Assembly (NCBI RefSeq): GCF_037126465.1
Contig: NC_088202.1
Span: forward strand, 128,292,123-128,356,122
Length of the DNA: 64,000 nucleotides
Origin: Ornithodoros turicata
Taxonomy: Eukaryota; Arthropoda; Arachnida; Ixodida; Argasidae
Reading direction: 5' to 3'
Each line of letters starts with the position of its first letter. The stretch's first letter is position 1. The notes below the pieces were generated by a model. The model had not been told where the DNA came from. It was given only the letters and a program-made list of their open reading frames with translations, and did no database searches. Shown one piece after another: positions 9,337 through 20,151 of this stretch. A program made the position numbers and the translations under genes.

Positions 9337-10590
9337 CTAACGTTATGTGAAAGTAAGTAAAGGAAAGGAGTAAACACAATTACAAGCACCCCAGATCAGC
9401 CTGCGAACTTAACGCTTCTCAACGTTCCATCAGCACTCATGATAACCGACCAACGCGCACAGGAATCGTATTGAAATACACATGAAAGGCGCAGTCGGAG
9501 CATTCTAAAGCTAAGTAAAACAAACAACTGAAAGCAGGTATAGCAAGTATACATACTTACCAACATTGGAGAGCAACCAGCAAATTGACTCTCCTCGGCG
9601 CTCGACTAACGCGTACGATAACCAACCAATGCACACATGAAGCAGAGTAACAAATACGCATGTGACTACCAGCCAGACAAAGTAATCTAACGCTAAGAAA
9701 AACTACAGAACTGAAAGGTGAATGAAACAAGTACGCAAACTTACCAACATTCGTGACCAACCTGCAAATTAACAATGCTCAACGCTCCATATCTGCACAC
9801 GTGTTAATCGACCAATGCACGCAGAAAGCACATTAAAATACACGTGAAAAGTACGAGCCAGCCTGGGCATTCTAACGGTAAGGAAAACAAAGAATAGGAA
9901 ATGGGTAACGCAAGTACACACATTTACGACCGTTCGAGAGCGATCGGCGAGCTAATCGGGCTCAACGATCGATTTGCAGACATGATTACTGATCAACGCA
10001 CAGAGTAAGCGCATAAACATGCACATGAAAAGTGCATCACAGTCAGATCATTCTAACGTCTGTTAAACCAAGAATTGGAAGTGGTACAGCAAGTACACAC
10101 ACTTATATTCGAGAGCGTTTGCGCATTAATCGTGCGTAACACTCAATCTGCACACATGATAACCGACACCACACAAAGGAAGCATTGAAATACCCATAAA
10201 AGTGCCAGCCAGCCAGAGCTTTGTAATGCAAGCAAGAAATGAAACTAGTACCACGAATTGAAAGTAGGTAGAGCAAGTGTACGCACTTATCAACATTCGA
10301 GAGAAACCTGCAGATTGGCTCTCCCCCACGGCCGAGTAGTGCACACCAACGCACACAAGACGCACATTGAAATACACGTAAAAAGTAGCAGCGAGTCAGA
10401 GTATTCCAACGGTAAGTAAAACAAAGAACTGAAATAATGTAAAGCAAAGACACAAACACCCCAACATTCGAGAGTATCCTGCAAATTGACTCAGCGCAAC
10501 GTTTTCTGAGCACACATGATAACCAGCCAATGGACATGGGAAGTACAGTAACAAACTCAGTAAGCTCAGAAATACCGTAAGACAAGTGCT
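9337..10590. repeat. ~182-bp tandem repeat array, right part
   Basis: Seven or so diverged units follow. The CCAACATTCGAGAGCAACC-like block recurs near 9561, 9743, 9926, 10108, 10290 and 10464, a spacing of about 182 bp, with the last interval shorter. Each unit also contains a TGCACACATGATAACCGAC-like segment and an AAAGAACTGAAAG-like segment. The array fades out near 10590. It is the same array as 1-441. Confidence 0.85.
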
Positions 10591-10928
10591 CCCTCGAGCA
10601 TTCGTTTGGCGCCATTCGTCTTACCGTCACCGTCCGTGTCGAGTACCCTTAACATGTCCCGAAACCCCGTCTCTCTCGTCAGCTGGTCTATCAGGAGACA
10701 CCATACAAAACATTTTCGCTCTGCGGTGTATTATAACTGCACTATCAAATTTACGCAATATAAATATTGCGCTATCAAACCGACGGAAAAAGTCGCGCAG
10801 ACGACCGAAAAACATGTCTGATAAGTCTCCGTTCCAACTTTTTTTTTTCTTCTCAGCTCATGCGCCGTTATAACTCCTTGAGATGTGCCGTTCTACGTCA
10901 CGAGCCACGCGCCCTCGTTCTCCGATAC
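10591..10928. other. No gene recognised between satellite array and LINE
   Basis: This stretch has AT-rich sequence with an ATAAATATTGCG/CAATATAAATATTG-like short palindrome near 10757 and a T-run at 10840. No domain, repeat family or convincing ORF was recognised. Confidence 0.5.
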
Positions 10929-11117
10929 GCTCCTTTCATTGATGATGATGATGATTCGAGGTTTTATGGCGCACGGACAACTAAGGTCATAGTGCGCCAG
11001 ATCTATGGTGAAATTATGACTAGTTAAAATTGTGCATGGAGACTGATAGGATCGTTAAAATTATATGTAAAGTAAATTAAAAGCATATTTACAAATACAT
11101 AAAACAGCTGTACAAAA

Positions 11118-14100
11118 TTACAGAAGACTGACCATGCCAGTGTCTTTTAAGAAATTAAGAACTCTGTTAAAAGGGACAATAGCCTCATCACCGAGCAACA
11201 GTGCTGGGTGAAGAGGTAAAAACTGTCTATAAAACTCTCTGAAATGGTGCTGACGATGAGGTTCATGGTATGAACAGGTGATGAGTATATGCAGGACGGA
11301 GAGAAGCTCACCACAGTGCGTACACTGAGGAGGCTCCTCTCCATAAAACAAAAATGCATGGGCCAATAATGTATGGCCAATGCGTAATCTTGTTCGTATA
11401 ACGCATGACAATCTGTTTTCTGGGAAAGTTCCATGGCTTTGAATCTGGGGTTTAATGAGATGGAGCTTGTTGTGTGTCTGTGTATCCCAGAAATTCTGCC
11501 GGTTTTTATAGAGAGATTTCTTGAGTGCACATCTGATATCTTCCTGAGGTATTTCAAACAGAGTAATATTTTTTGCAGTAGAAGCTCTAGCAGCCTGGTC
11601 TACCAAATCGTTCCCCGGTATGGCTGTATGGCTGGGCACCCAGCAGAGGATTACAGAGTAGCCCTTCTTCTGTGCTGCACTGATTAAGAATTGTGCGCGT
11701 TGAACAAGAAAATTCTTTTGTCGGTGCCTGCTACAAATGGCACTGATGGAACTCAAGGAATCTGTATATATTACCGAAGACTTTATGCAATCACGAAGAA
11801 TGTACTAGAGTGCCAAGATAATGGCATAAAGCTCTGCAGTAAAGATAGATGCTGCGTTGTTAATACGATGTGACTTTGTGCATGTGCCAGAAATCATGGC
11901 ACAAATCACTCCTGCACTAGAGCTTGACCCATCTATGTAAATTTCGGTGTGACTTCCAAAGCTTTCTCTCAACACTCTTAAAAAAAGGGTGTACTTTAAC
12001 ACCCTTTTTTGCCACATATATAACACCCTTTTGGAGAGTACAATTACGCTCAAAAGGGTGTCTCCTCACTCCCTCAAGGGAGTAGCATAACACCTTTCTC
12101 CCTACTGGAGTGTAATATTACTCCCCGGCAGGGGGAAGGTGTAATACTACTCCCTTGAGGGAGTGAGGAGACACCCTTTTGAGCGTAACTGTACTCTCCA
12201 AAAGGGTGTTATATATGTGGCAAGGAAATGAGTTAAAGTACACCATTTTTTTAAAGAGTGAAGTGTTCGAATTCTTGTTGTAGTACCCGTGCAGAAGTTT
12301 TCTGTTTACTGTATTTTGTCAAAGTGGTATCAGACTTTGGAAGTGGTTCCCAAGGTGGGACCCTCTTACCACACTCTACAACTTGGGAACTAAAAGAAGA
12401 AAATTCGTGATGCTCAATATCCCTCCCAATTCGCATTGAGAAAGGAGGGACGACCGAAGACCTGTTAACAAAGATCTGTTTGAACCGTGTTTTTGTAACG
12501 CAGGTTAAAACTGGTTGGTTTGGATAGCTCCTTATTCTTAGGGCATATATGATGCCCCAAGGTAAAATCGCCGTCCGTTCAAGGAGCATTCATGTGATTC
12601 AACATATAGACTTTCGACCGGCGAGGTTCGGAATGCACCGAGCACGAGCCTAAGCCCCTGGTGGTGGACAGGGTCTAAAATTTTCAATACAGACGGATGG
12701 GCGGAGCCATATACGACACATCCGTAACCCATCTTTGAACGAATGCAAGAGGTATACACACGTCGCAAAGTTTCCTGGTCCGCACCCCATGACTTGTGTG
12801 CGAGAATTTTCACTAAATTCATTGACTTTATACACTTAACCTTCAAGTTTTGGATATGAGACTTGAAGGTGAGTTTAGAGTCGAATACGACGCCAAGAAA
12901 TTTGCTCTCTAATTTCACAGAGATATCTTGCCCATTAAGTTTGAGTGTGGGTGGTGGAAATGCTCCTCGCAGTCTCACGAAGTGGACACACACTGTTTTC
13001 TCTGTGGAGAATTTAAACCCGTTTAGTGAAGACCATTTGGCCATTTTATTTATACACAGCTGCATCTGTCGTTCACATCTTGACAAGCTTGCCGAACAAC
13101 AGGATATTTGGATGTCATCCACATATAAAGAATATGATATGGAAGGTGGAATGACACTGGCTATAGAGTTAATTTTGACCAAGAATAATGTGACGCTAAG
13201 AACGGATCCCTGCGGGACACCATTCTCCTGCACAAATGTACGGGATAAGGTAGTTCCTAGTGGGGCTCTAAATGTTCTTTGCTGAAGGAAATCAGCGATG
13301 CATTTCAAAAGACGACCCCTTATACCCAAGGAATGCAGGTCCTGCAAGATACCGTATCGCCATGCGGTATCATACGCTTTTTCCATGTCAAAGAAAACTG
13401 ACAAACAGTGCTGCCTCCTGACAAAAGCTTCACGAATAGTTGTTTCTAGACTAATGAGGTGATCCAATGTGGAACACCCTATTCGAAAACCGCATTGGAA
13501 TTGAGATATACAGTTATTTGTTTCTAGGAGATGAATCAGTCGGCTGTTCACAATTCTCTCAAAGGTCTTACCTATGCAGCTTGTAAGAGCGATAGGGCGG
13601 TAACTGCCTGGACTTGAAGCTTCCTTCCCTGGTTTCAGGAGGGGTATTACAGTGGCAATCTTCCATGCGGATGGAAGTGTGCCCTGTATCCAAACATGGT
13701 TGAAAAAGTCAAGTAAACATTTTTTTGGTGAGTCAGACATGTGGTCAAGCATGGAATATGTAACTCGGTCTGGGCCTGGAGCAGTTGCTTTGGCAGATAA
13801 TAAAGAGCGTGAAAGTTCTACCATGGTGAATGGTTGGTTATACGCAAAGCCATCACCATCACGTAACGGAAATTTTTGTTTTTCAGCTCTTTGTTTAGTC
13901 TTAAGAAATTCACTTGTATAGTGTGAAGAGCTTGAAATGTTTTCAAAGTGTTCACCAAGGACATTAGCCTGTTCTTCTAGGCTTTGGCATACCTGGCCTT
14001 GACTTCTAGAAGAGGAACCGAGCGGCTGAGATGCTCCCCACGGATTTTGCGGAGCCTGTCCCACACCACTTTGGATTGGGTATTAGAGGACAGAGAAGAC

Positions 14101-14906
14101 ACAAAGTTGTGCCAAGAGGACCGCTTTGCTTGTTTTCGCGTCCATCTGGCCTTTGCTCGTGCCTTTTTAAAAAGTAAGACATATTGTGTTGTGGGGTACC
14201 TCCGAAAAGTGCCCCACGCCCGGTTTTGAAGTTTGCGAGTTTCCTGGCATTCACTATTCCACCAAGGCTTCGGTCGCTTTGGGAGATTACCAGAAGTTTG
14301 GGGAATGGACGCAGTTGCTGCATCCAGAATAATGTTGGTGATGAGGCTGTTAGCTTCCTCTATTGTCACCACATCAAAGGGGATTAGTGAGAGGTCACAT
14401 TTTTCCATAAATTTATTCCAATCTGCATCTTGCAATTTCCACCTGGGTGGTCGTGCTTTTAGACTGTTCACAGACCGCAGATGTTTTAAAATGACAGGGA
14501 AGTGGTCACTTCCATAAGGGTTTTCATCCACAGTCCATTGCAGGTCCTGAAACAGAGATGGACTGCAAAAGGAAAGGTCTAATGCAGAGAAAGATTGAGT
14601 GGTTGTATGCACATATGTTTGCAAGCCGGTATTCATGAGACAGCTAGACGATGACAACAAAAATTTTTCGAGCATGTTTCCGCGACTGTCGATTCTACTA
14701 CTGCCTGCAGTTTTCTTGCAAGTTTCTTGCACACAAAAGCATACTGCGTTGTGCTTCTCACAAAGATCATGGACGTCGTCTAAATTAGAGAGTAGACCGC
14801 GACAATTCCGCTGAAGGATTGTGTGGCCCATCATGGTAGCAGAAATTAGAAAAAGAAAGAGGGTGTACAACGCTTTGTTCTGCCGACCGGAAAAAAGGAT
14901 TGCCAT
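11118..14906 (-). pseudogene. LINE ORF2: endonuclease remnant, RT and RNase H
   Basis: The frame starts at the ATG near 14906, just after ORF1. The endonuclease begins QRNCRGLLSNLDDVHDLCEK...VCFCVQET and then jumps to RGNMLEKF...YGSDHFPVIL. The central part, including the expected GDFNAH-type motif, has been deleted. RT follows, with IPLLKPGK, the SYRPIALTS block, FDMEKAYDTAW, GVPQGSVLS and the catalytic SLYVDDIQI. Frameshifts occur near 13985 and 12580. RNase H begins TEIYIDGSSSSAG (near 11940), continues past FTAELYAI and ends with CWVPSHTAIPGNDLVDQAA near 11600. A palindromic MITE at 11973-12260 separates RT from RNase H. Confidence 0.9.
11973..12260. mobile_element. 288-bp palindromic MITE inside LINE ORF2
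   Basis: Termini CACTCTTAAAAAA and TTTTTTTAAAGAGTG are inverted repeats. The inversion continues through most of the element (GGGTGTACTTTAAC / GTTAAAGTACACC, then AACACCCTTTTGGAGAGTAC and its complement). The arms are about 130 bp each, so the whole element could fold into one hairpin. It is flanked by AA on both sides, so a short target duplication is possible but not proven. The same CACTCTTAAAAA terminus occurs at 63439. Confidence 0.88.
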
Positions 14907-14919
14907 TACTGCACGGCTG

Positions 14920-16143
14920 CTAGGTCTTACTCCTCTGGGGTGGAGTAATCCTTGGCTTCCGTGCTTTTCTTCTGGCCTCCGCCAAATCCTTCTCTGATAT
15001 CTCGGGGAGTGAACCACTCCTCGAGAGGTTTCCTCTTGAGGGTGTCAGAAATGGTGAGCTCGTGCTCCCCAACGAGAGCTCCGAGCTCGAATCATCATCA
15101 CACTCCATCGAGAGCAACTCCATGGAGGGTGATGACAAAGGTAGGACTGCTGTAGCAGTCACTACCGTGTTTTCATCATGGGGCTTGTTTTTCACCCCGT
15201 CTTCACTTGTTGTTTGTTGTGCTCTAGGTGGAGTGTCTGTCTGCGTGCGTACTGTTACCATCTTTGGTTTCTCTTGAAGTACAGGAAAAAGATTTTTGAG
15301 TGAAGAATGAGGATACTTTTCTTCTTGCTTCGGGATGCTGATATTTTCTGTAACCTTGATTGGCAAAATCTCCTTTTCCAATTTCCACTTAGCGCAACAC
15401 CTGGAGTAAGAGGGGTGATCACTGGAGCAGTTTACACAGCAATCAGGCCCTCTACACTCTTTCGTGTCATGGCCCTGCTGACCACAACGAGCACAGCACG
15501 GCGTCCCACGGCAAGCATCAGCGGCATGCCCGAAGCGGTTGCATTTGAAACAACGAAGAGGGTTCGGAATGTATGGACGGACCTCTGCAGACAGGTATCC
15601 AACTTTTAATTTATCGGGCAGCGAAAGACGATCAAAGGTAAGGACTACATTTCTGGTGGTAATATATTCATTATTTTTCCGTATCTTAAGTTTCCTGACA
15701 TCAATTACTGCCTATTCCTTTAGGTTAGCAAGAATCTCTTCTACCGAGACGTCAATTAATTCAGTGACAGCTACCATCCCACGGCATGTGTTCAGAGTTT
15801 TATGCAAGGATGCAGATATCGGGACCCCAAGCATCTCCCTGGTGGTCAGGACCCTTTGACAGTCTTCTTCTGATGGTCATTTGATGAGAATGTCACCAGA
15901 TCGTAGCTTCTTGATTTCGCTTATGTGTTTTGATAGCGAAGACACCGCCTTCTCAATAAAGAAGGGAGACATTTTTCCAAGTGGCACATTTTTTCCTTCC
16001 TCTGAAGAGTCGGAAGACAAGACAATGTATTTTGACAAGAAGAACTGTTTATTTGGTTTTAAGGCTTCGGTCCGGGGACGTTTCCCGCCCCCGATCGTAG
16101 ATGAAGAGAAATATTTTACCATACAGCTTTGATTACTAGGCAT
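14920..16143 (-). pseudogene. LINE ORF1 (Gag-like RNA-binding protein), broken
   Basis: The start region reads MPSNQSCMVKYFSSSTIGGG from 16143. In-frame stops occur near 15877 and near 15715. Three CCHC-type knuckles are readable on the minus strand between about 15560 and 15390: CFKCNRFGHAADAC, CARCGQQGHDTKEC and CVNCSSDHPSYSRC. The serine-rich C-terminal part ends PPQRSKT at 14920. This is the typical RNA-binding ORF1 of I-clade LINEs. Confidence 0.85.
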
Positions 16144-16383
16144 TCCACAATGTCACCCACACTTCATGCCTATACATGTGGGAAGGTCCCGGAGTTTTAA
16201 GGAAACCCGTCGGCCGGAGCTTGACCAAGGCCCCGACCGCCACCGTTCAAGGTTTCTATCCCTTCACCTTTCATCCCCTCGGCACGGTAGGTAACACCTT
16301 GGGACTGGGGGCTGGGGTCCGTGGTGGCGCCACTCACCAAACACTAGCCGAAGCCGGTGCCCCCTGCGGGGGCTCCTTTCATT

Positions 16384-17500
16384 AGTGGAGGATTTTTTTA
16401 AATGTGCTGAAGAGGCTATGGTTGAACAGAGGCTGCGGCGCTGCGCGCGTTGTGTGGGTCACATGTACGCGTCGTTCTTTCTCACAATAATGTTGTCGTT
16501 GTTCTTCCGCAGGATCTAATCTTATTCCTCGCTGAACATGCCGCAGCAAAAAAATAAAAAAAGGGCGGTCATCCCAGTGTTCATTTAACCTCTCGACCGA
16601 AACTATGAGAGCAGTCTTGGGTCCTCATTATCATGGAGGGAGGATGCCGGTATGGTCATATCGCCAGTTAGCAGATATCATTCACATATTTCGCGAAATA
16701 CTTCAGTATTGTACTCGCTTGGCACTTGGCGAGACATCTTCATGCCTGCAATGGAAGCAGTCCTTCAAATTTCATTTTGCCTTTTGCTATAGGCTGACAC
16801 AAGAGAGCAGCAGATCCGTGCAAGCATACTGCGGTAAGACCCACTGTGCGTGTGTGTTTCGGTAATCGACGTGAAACATCACAAAACGGAGAAAACAATT
16901 GGATTAGAAAATTCAGTGCACGGCACGACGCTTTTTTTTTCCCATTGTGCTACCCGTTCTTTTTTTTTATGTAGGATATAATTTTGGGTACACCTCGCCA
17001 GGGCTCACGTACATTGTGTTATGTTTTGTTGTATTGGGCGAATATATGTCCGGGTCTTGTAATCCTAATTTCTGTTTCTCCGACACATTTTCTTCTGTAG
17101 TCCTTCTATTCCCCTTTAACGTGATAGCATGACTGTGGTACCCCCATTATTTGAGCGACGCGATCGAAAACTCACTAGTAGAACTGAGCGGCGGTAGATC
17201 GGGCCATGGGTAACGCACTGGAGCAGCCTATGCGCGGCGCAACGGGGCGCGAAGCGTCGGCTCAGCCTGCGAATGGACTGGCGGGCTCATTGCCGGCGCT
17301 GCTCGCGGCGCAGCATCAGACCGCGTGGCGTTGAAAATAAGTGATTTCCCCAAAAAACGACCTCTGGTGGGGGGACATATGTTTGCGCGTACATGTTATT
17401 AGTACCCGTGAGCTGTATTCGGCATCTCAGAAATTTCAGAGGGGTTAAAATATTTACCGTATATATGGGCCAAGGCAATGTAGTTGCGTGTGTAGTTGAG
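16384..17500. other. No gene recognised
   Basis: The stretch after the LINE includes GC-rich sequence near 17160-17330 and short T-runs near 16930 and 16960. No protein domain, RNA gene or repeat family was identified. Confidence 0.5.
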
Positions 17501-17563
17501 CCCCCCCCCCCCCCCCCGAAAAAGCTCCTGGCTGCACACCGCGTGGGGGTGTATGGAAATCCA

Positions 17564-17659
17564 TCGATGCAGCGAAACAGGAACGAGGACAAACACGAGA
17601 GACGCGCTACGCGTAACGTGTCTCTCGTGTTTGTCCTCGTTCCTGTTTCGCTGCATCGA
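17564..17659. repeat. Perfect 40-bp inverted repeat with 16-bp spacer
   Basis: Arm 17564-17603 (begins TCGATGCAGCGAAACAGG, ends ACGAGAGAC) is exactly complementary to 17620-17659. The spacer is 17604-17619. A C-run of about 15 lies just upstream at 17503-17517. The arms could form a 40-bp stem. It is probably the centre of a foldback or MITE-like repeat, but no outer termini were found. Confidence 0.85.
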
Positions 17660-17679
17660 AGGGTCATGTACCAACCTGG

Positions 17680-19039
17680 CCATCTACTAACGAATGTGAA
17701 TGGAAATCTCTGGTGGGAATGGCTTGTAGAGGTTAAGTGTGCTGAGCTCTGCCACAGAACAGTCACGACGACGGAGAGTACGAAGACTGGGAAGGTAAAA
17801 AATAAAGTCTCTCACTGAAGAACAAACGATCGAGGAGAAAAAGACATGCTAAGGCGCAGCGACAGAAACGTGGAAGAGAGACTCACCTACCTTGTCACAT
17901 ACCTATCACTACGGCATGGGAAAATGCATGCAGGCTCATTCACACATGGTTTACAAAAGGCGGCGCCACCTCAGCGTTGGCGGCGCAGCCGATATATACT
18001 TTCCAGACGCGGAGCTCTGTCCAGACGATACTGCATGCGCCACGTCCGGCACAAAAATCAAATAACTACCTACGCAGTTGAAAACTGTGGAGTTCAGGAA
18101 ATGTGAAAGAAGATACTGCATATAGCGTAGCACCTCACAACACAGATTGGACACGTTTTTACAGGGTTTTACACGGTTTTATGAGTTGAAAGAGCAGAGG
18201 AAACGCGAATATACTGTCCTGGGACTTGACGACCCAACTACTGACATTCAAAAACAAACTCTGATACTGATGGTGCTGGGTCTAGTAAGGCATTTTTCCC
18301 GCTGAAGTTTCCGTTTTAAACTCAAGTGAAGATAGCTGTACCTTGTCGATTGTGATACGCTACCCAGTAACCTGTGTGAATTTACCGAAGAACAAACTGG
18401 TGGTAATGACTGTGTGATCATAAGCGGCCGATTACTATGAAAACATTCGGACGAGCTGAGTCGTGCCCGAGCCGTAGTATTTTAAATGAAAGCGTCACGA
18501 TATCCGATTCCTTTGCTTTTTATAGGATTTTACTTAAAGAAATACAAGTCTATATCCAGTTGTCAATTCCATTGGTAGGTAGGCCCGTTAGGTACGCGTA
18601 CCTAGCGGGCCTACTTCAGTCTCCCTCGCACGCGCCCAACACGCTCAGATTGCGTCAGCCGCCCAATGACCTTGTTAGATATAATCTTACAGGTACATAA
18701 GCTATCTGGATTTAGACGGTTGGTTTCAGTCGGTTTACTACTCACCGAGCTATCGAGCCATGAAATTCGCATTATTTCGTTGCATCGTAAATTTTGACTT
18801 GGCTACTAAACCGAACTCGGACGTTTTCACATCAAAAAGTGAATGACGATTACGAGTTACGGTGGTCGCCCAGAAATTTATGCCCTCTCGGCACAGCAAA
18901 GTCATTCTTCGATTCGCTTTTGCTTCGCATTCCAACCAGAAGGTACATCGTTATAGTGAGTTCACTTTCTTTTGGTTTCATTCTAACAACTTTCATTTTA
19001 AGAAGAAAATGTGTGTCATTGAACAGCAAATGAATATAA
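17680..19039. other. No gene recognised; contains a 36-bp palindrome
   Basis: No coding domain was recognised. Positions 18579-18614 form a nearly perfect palindrome centred on TACGCGTA, with GTAGGCCCG...CGGGCCTAC at its ends and one mismatched pair. The rest is unique-looking sequence. Confidence 0.5.
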
Positions 19040-19275
19040 ACTGCAGTAGTACGATGGTTTATCCAGAATCTCAAGTATGGGGTGTGCTGCAAACAAATGG
19101 GTGCCGGTCATTACGCCACAACAGCTCAACGTACCGGTACCGACATGTGCCTAAAACTTTAAGAGCAAGGAACTTTAAGAGCTGTAGGGGGTGCACAGCT
19201 AAAACAGTTATGGGGATGTCTCCAAGAAATTGGGGTGTTGGAGGGGGGAAGGCATCAGGATAAATCAGTGAGTAG
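19040..19275. repeat. Dispersed repeat, copy 1
   Basis: The segment starting GGTTTATCCAGAATCTCAAG matches 42313 onward (GGGTTATCCAGAATCCCAAA). Both continue with a shared order of blocks: CATTACGCCACAACAGCTCAAC, then ACCGACATGTGCCTAAA, then GGGGGTGCACAG, then GGGGTGTTGGAGGGG. The two copies flank the drpr gene at its two ends in the same orientation. No coding capacity or clear target duplication was found. Confidence 0.7.
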
Positions 19276-19441
19276 TATTGATTACAGAGTATATGAAGTG
19301 TATATTTATGTGGCACTAACTGCAACCCCCCATGAATTTCTTTCCTTTCTTACGGTAACACAGGACACAGTAGAGTGCCTCCAGCAGAAGACCACTATGT
19401 TGTCATAAAGAGCTATATAAAGCACTGAAAAGATAGATGAC

Positions 19442-19447
19442 TTTATT
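19442..19447 (-). terminator. drpr: Candidate polyadenylation signal of drpr
   Basis: The minus strand reads AATAAA here, about 600 bases after the drpr stop codon. It is the first exact signal I find downstream on that strand. Transcript data would be needed to confirm it. Confidence 0.35.
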
Positions 19448-20044
19448 TCTCTACCTTCAAGACAAAAATGTCTATGAGGATTATTTACATCATGTACAGA
19501 ACAGTGCATGCAGCTCTTAGGGTTGCTGCTCACAAAACTCTCATTAAAAAGTAGGTGGCCTGGTAACTGATCACAATATTTAGCAGGGAGGCTGTAAAGG
19601 AACTCACACCGTAGAGTCCATCATGGAGTACCAGTGGCTATAAAGAGATACAAATGGCTGTGACAAAAAAAAAAAAAAAATTCATTTGACACAGAGGACA
19701 AATCTTCATCAACTGCCCGCATGCTGAGAGAACTGTGCAGGTGCACAGACAAGGAGCATTCTTACAAAACTTGTAAAGCAGGAGAACCACAAAACAAGAC
19801 TGGCCAGCCAGTCAATGTGGTAACGGCACGGTGTAGATGGGGGGGGTGACAAAATGCATGCTGTGATTTTAAGTAAATTTGGGTGAGCCATTCAAGCAGG
19901 ATTCAGAGCAAAAAGCTAATAAAACATAAAACCACTACTTTAACATAACACGTGCCACTTGTGACTTCTTTCACTACACTGATGGCAGCTGGCAAATGTT
20001 TCCTGTCCACACGTAAACGTGATTGCTGTTCCACATTGGCACAT

Positions 20045-20151
20045 TCACGGTTTCTTCTTTGTCAGCGTATTCTCCATCCTGTAGTAGGTAGGCTTCATTT
20101 CTGTCTTTGGCCTGTTATATTCCAGATGATCGTATGCATCAGAGTCACCAT
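20045..20151 (-). CDS. drpr: drpr exon 25: C-terminal coding exon
   Basis: The exon encodes [18 protein letters not shown] and ends NTLTKKKP before TGA at 20045-20047. YDHLEYNRP resembles the YDxLxFxRP segment at the C terminus of MEGF10 and Draper proteins. The acceptor is TTTTCAG. Confidence 0.92.

Larger units (their letters stand above)
10941..16371 (-). mobile_element. I-clade non-LTR retrotransposon (LINE), near full length
   Basis: The element runs from a 5' end at 16371 to a 3' end at 10941. It is flanked by a perfect 12-bp target duplication GCTCCTTTCATT (10929-10940 and 16372-16383). The 3' end finishes in an (ATC)n tail instead of poly-A, as in I-like elements. In 5' to 3' order it has a GC-rich 5' UTR (about 230 bp), ORF1 with three zinc knuckles, ORF2 with endonuclease remnant, RT and RNase H, and a short 3' UTR. 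The RT-RNase H order is diagnostic of the I group. Frameshifts, an endonuclease deletion and an inserted MITE (11973-12260) show that it is dead. Confidence 0.93.

Noticed and set aside
12863..13285. Plus-strand ORF over the LINE
   Set aside because: It is antisense to the RT domain of LINE ORF2 and has no features of its own.
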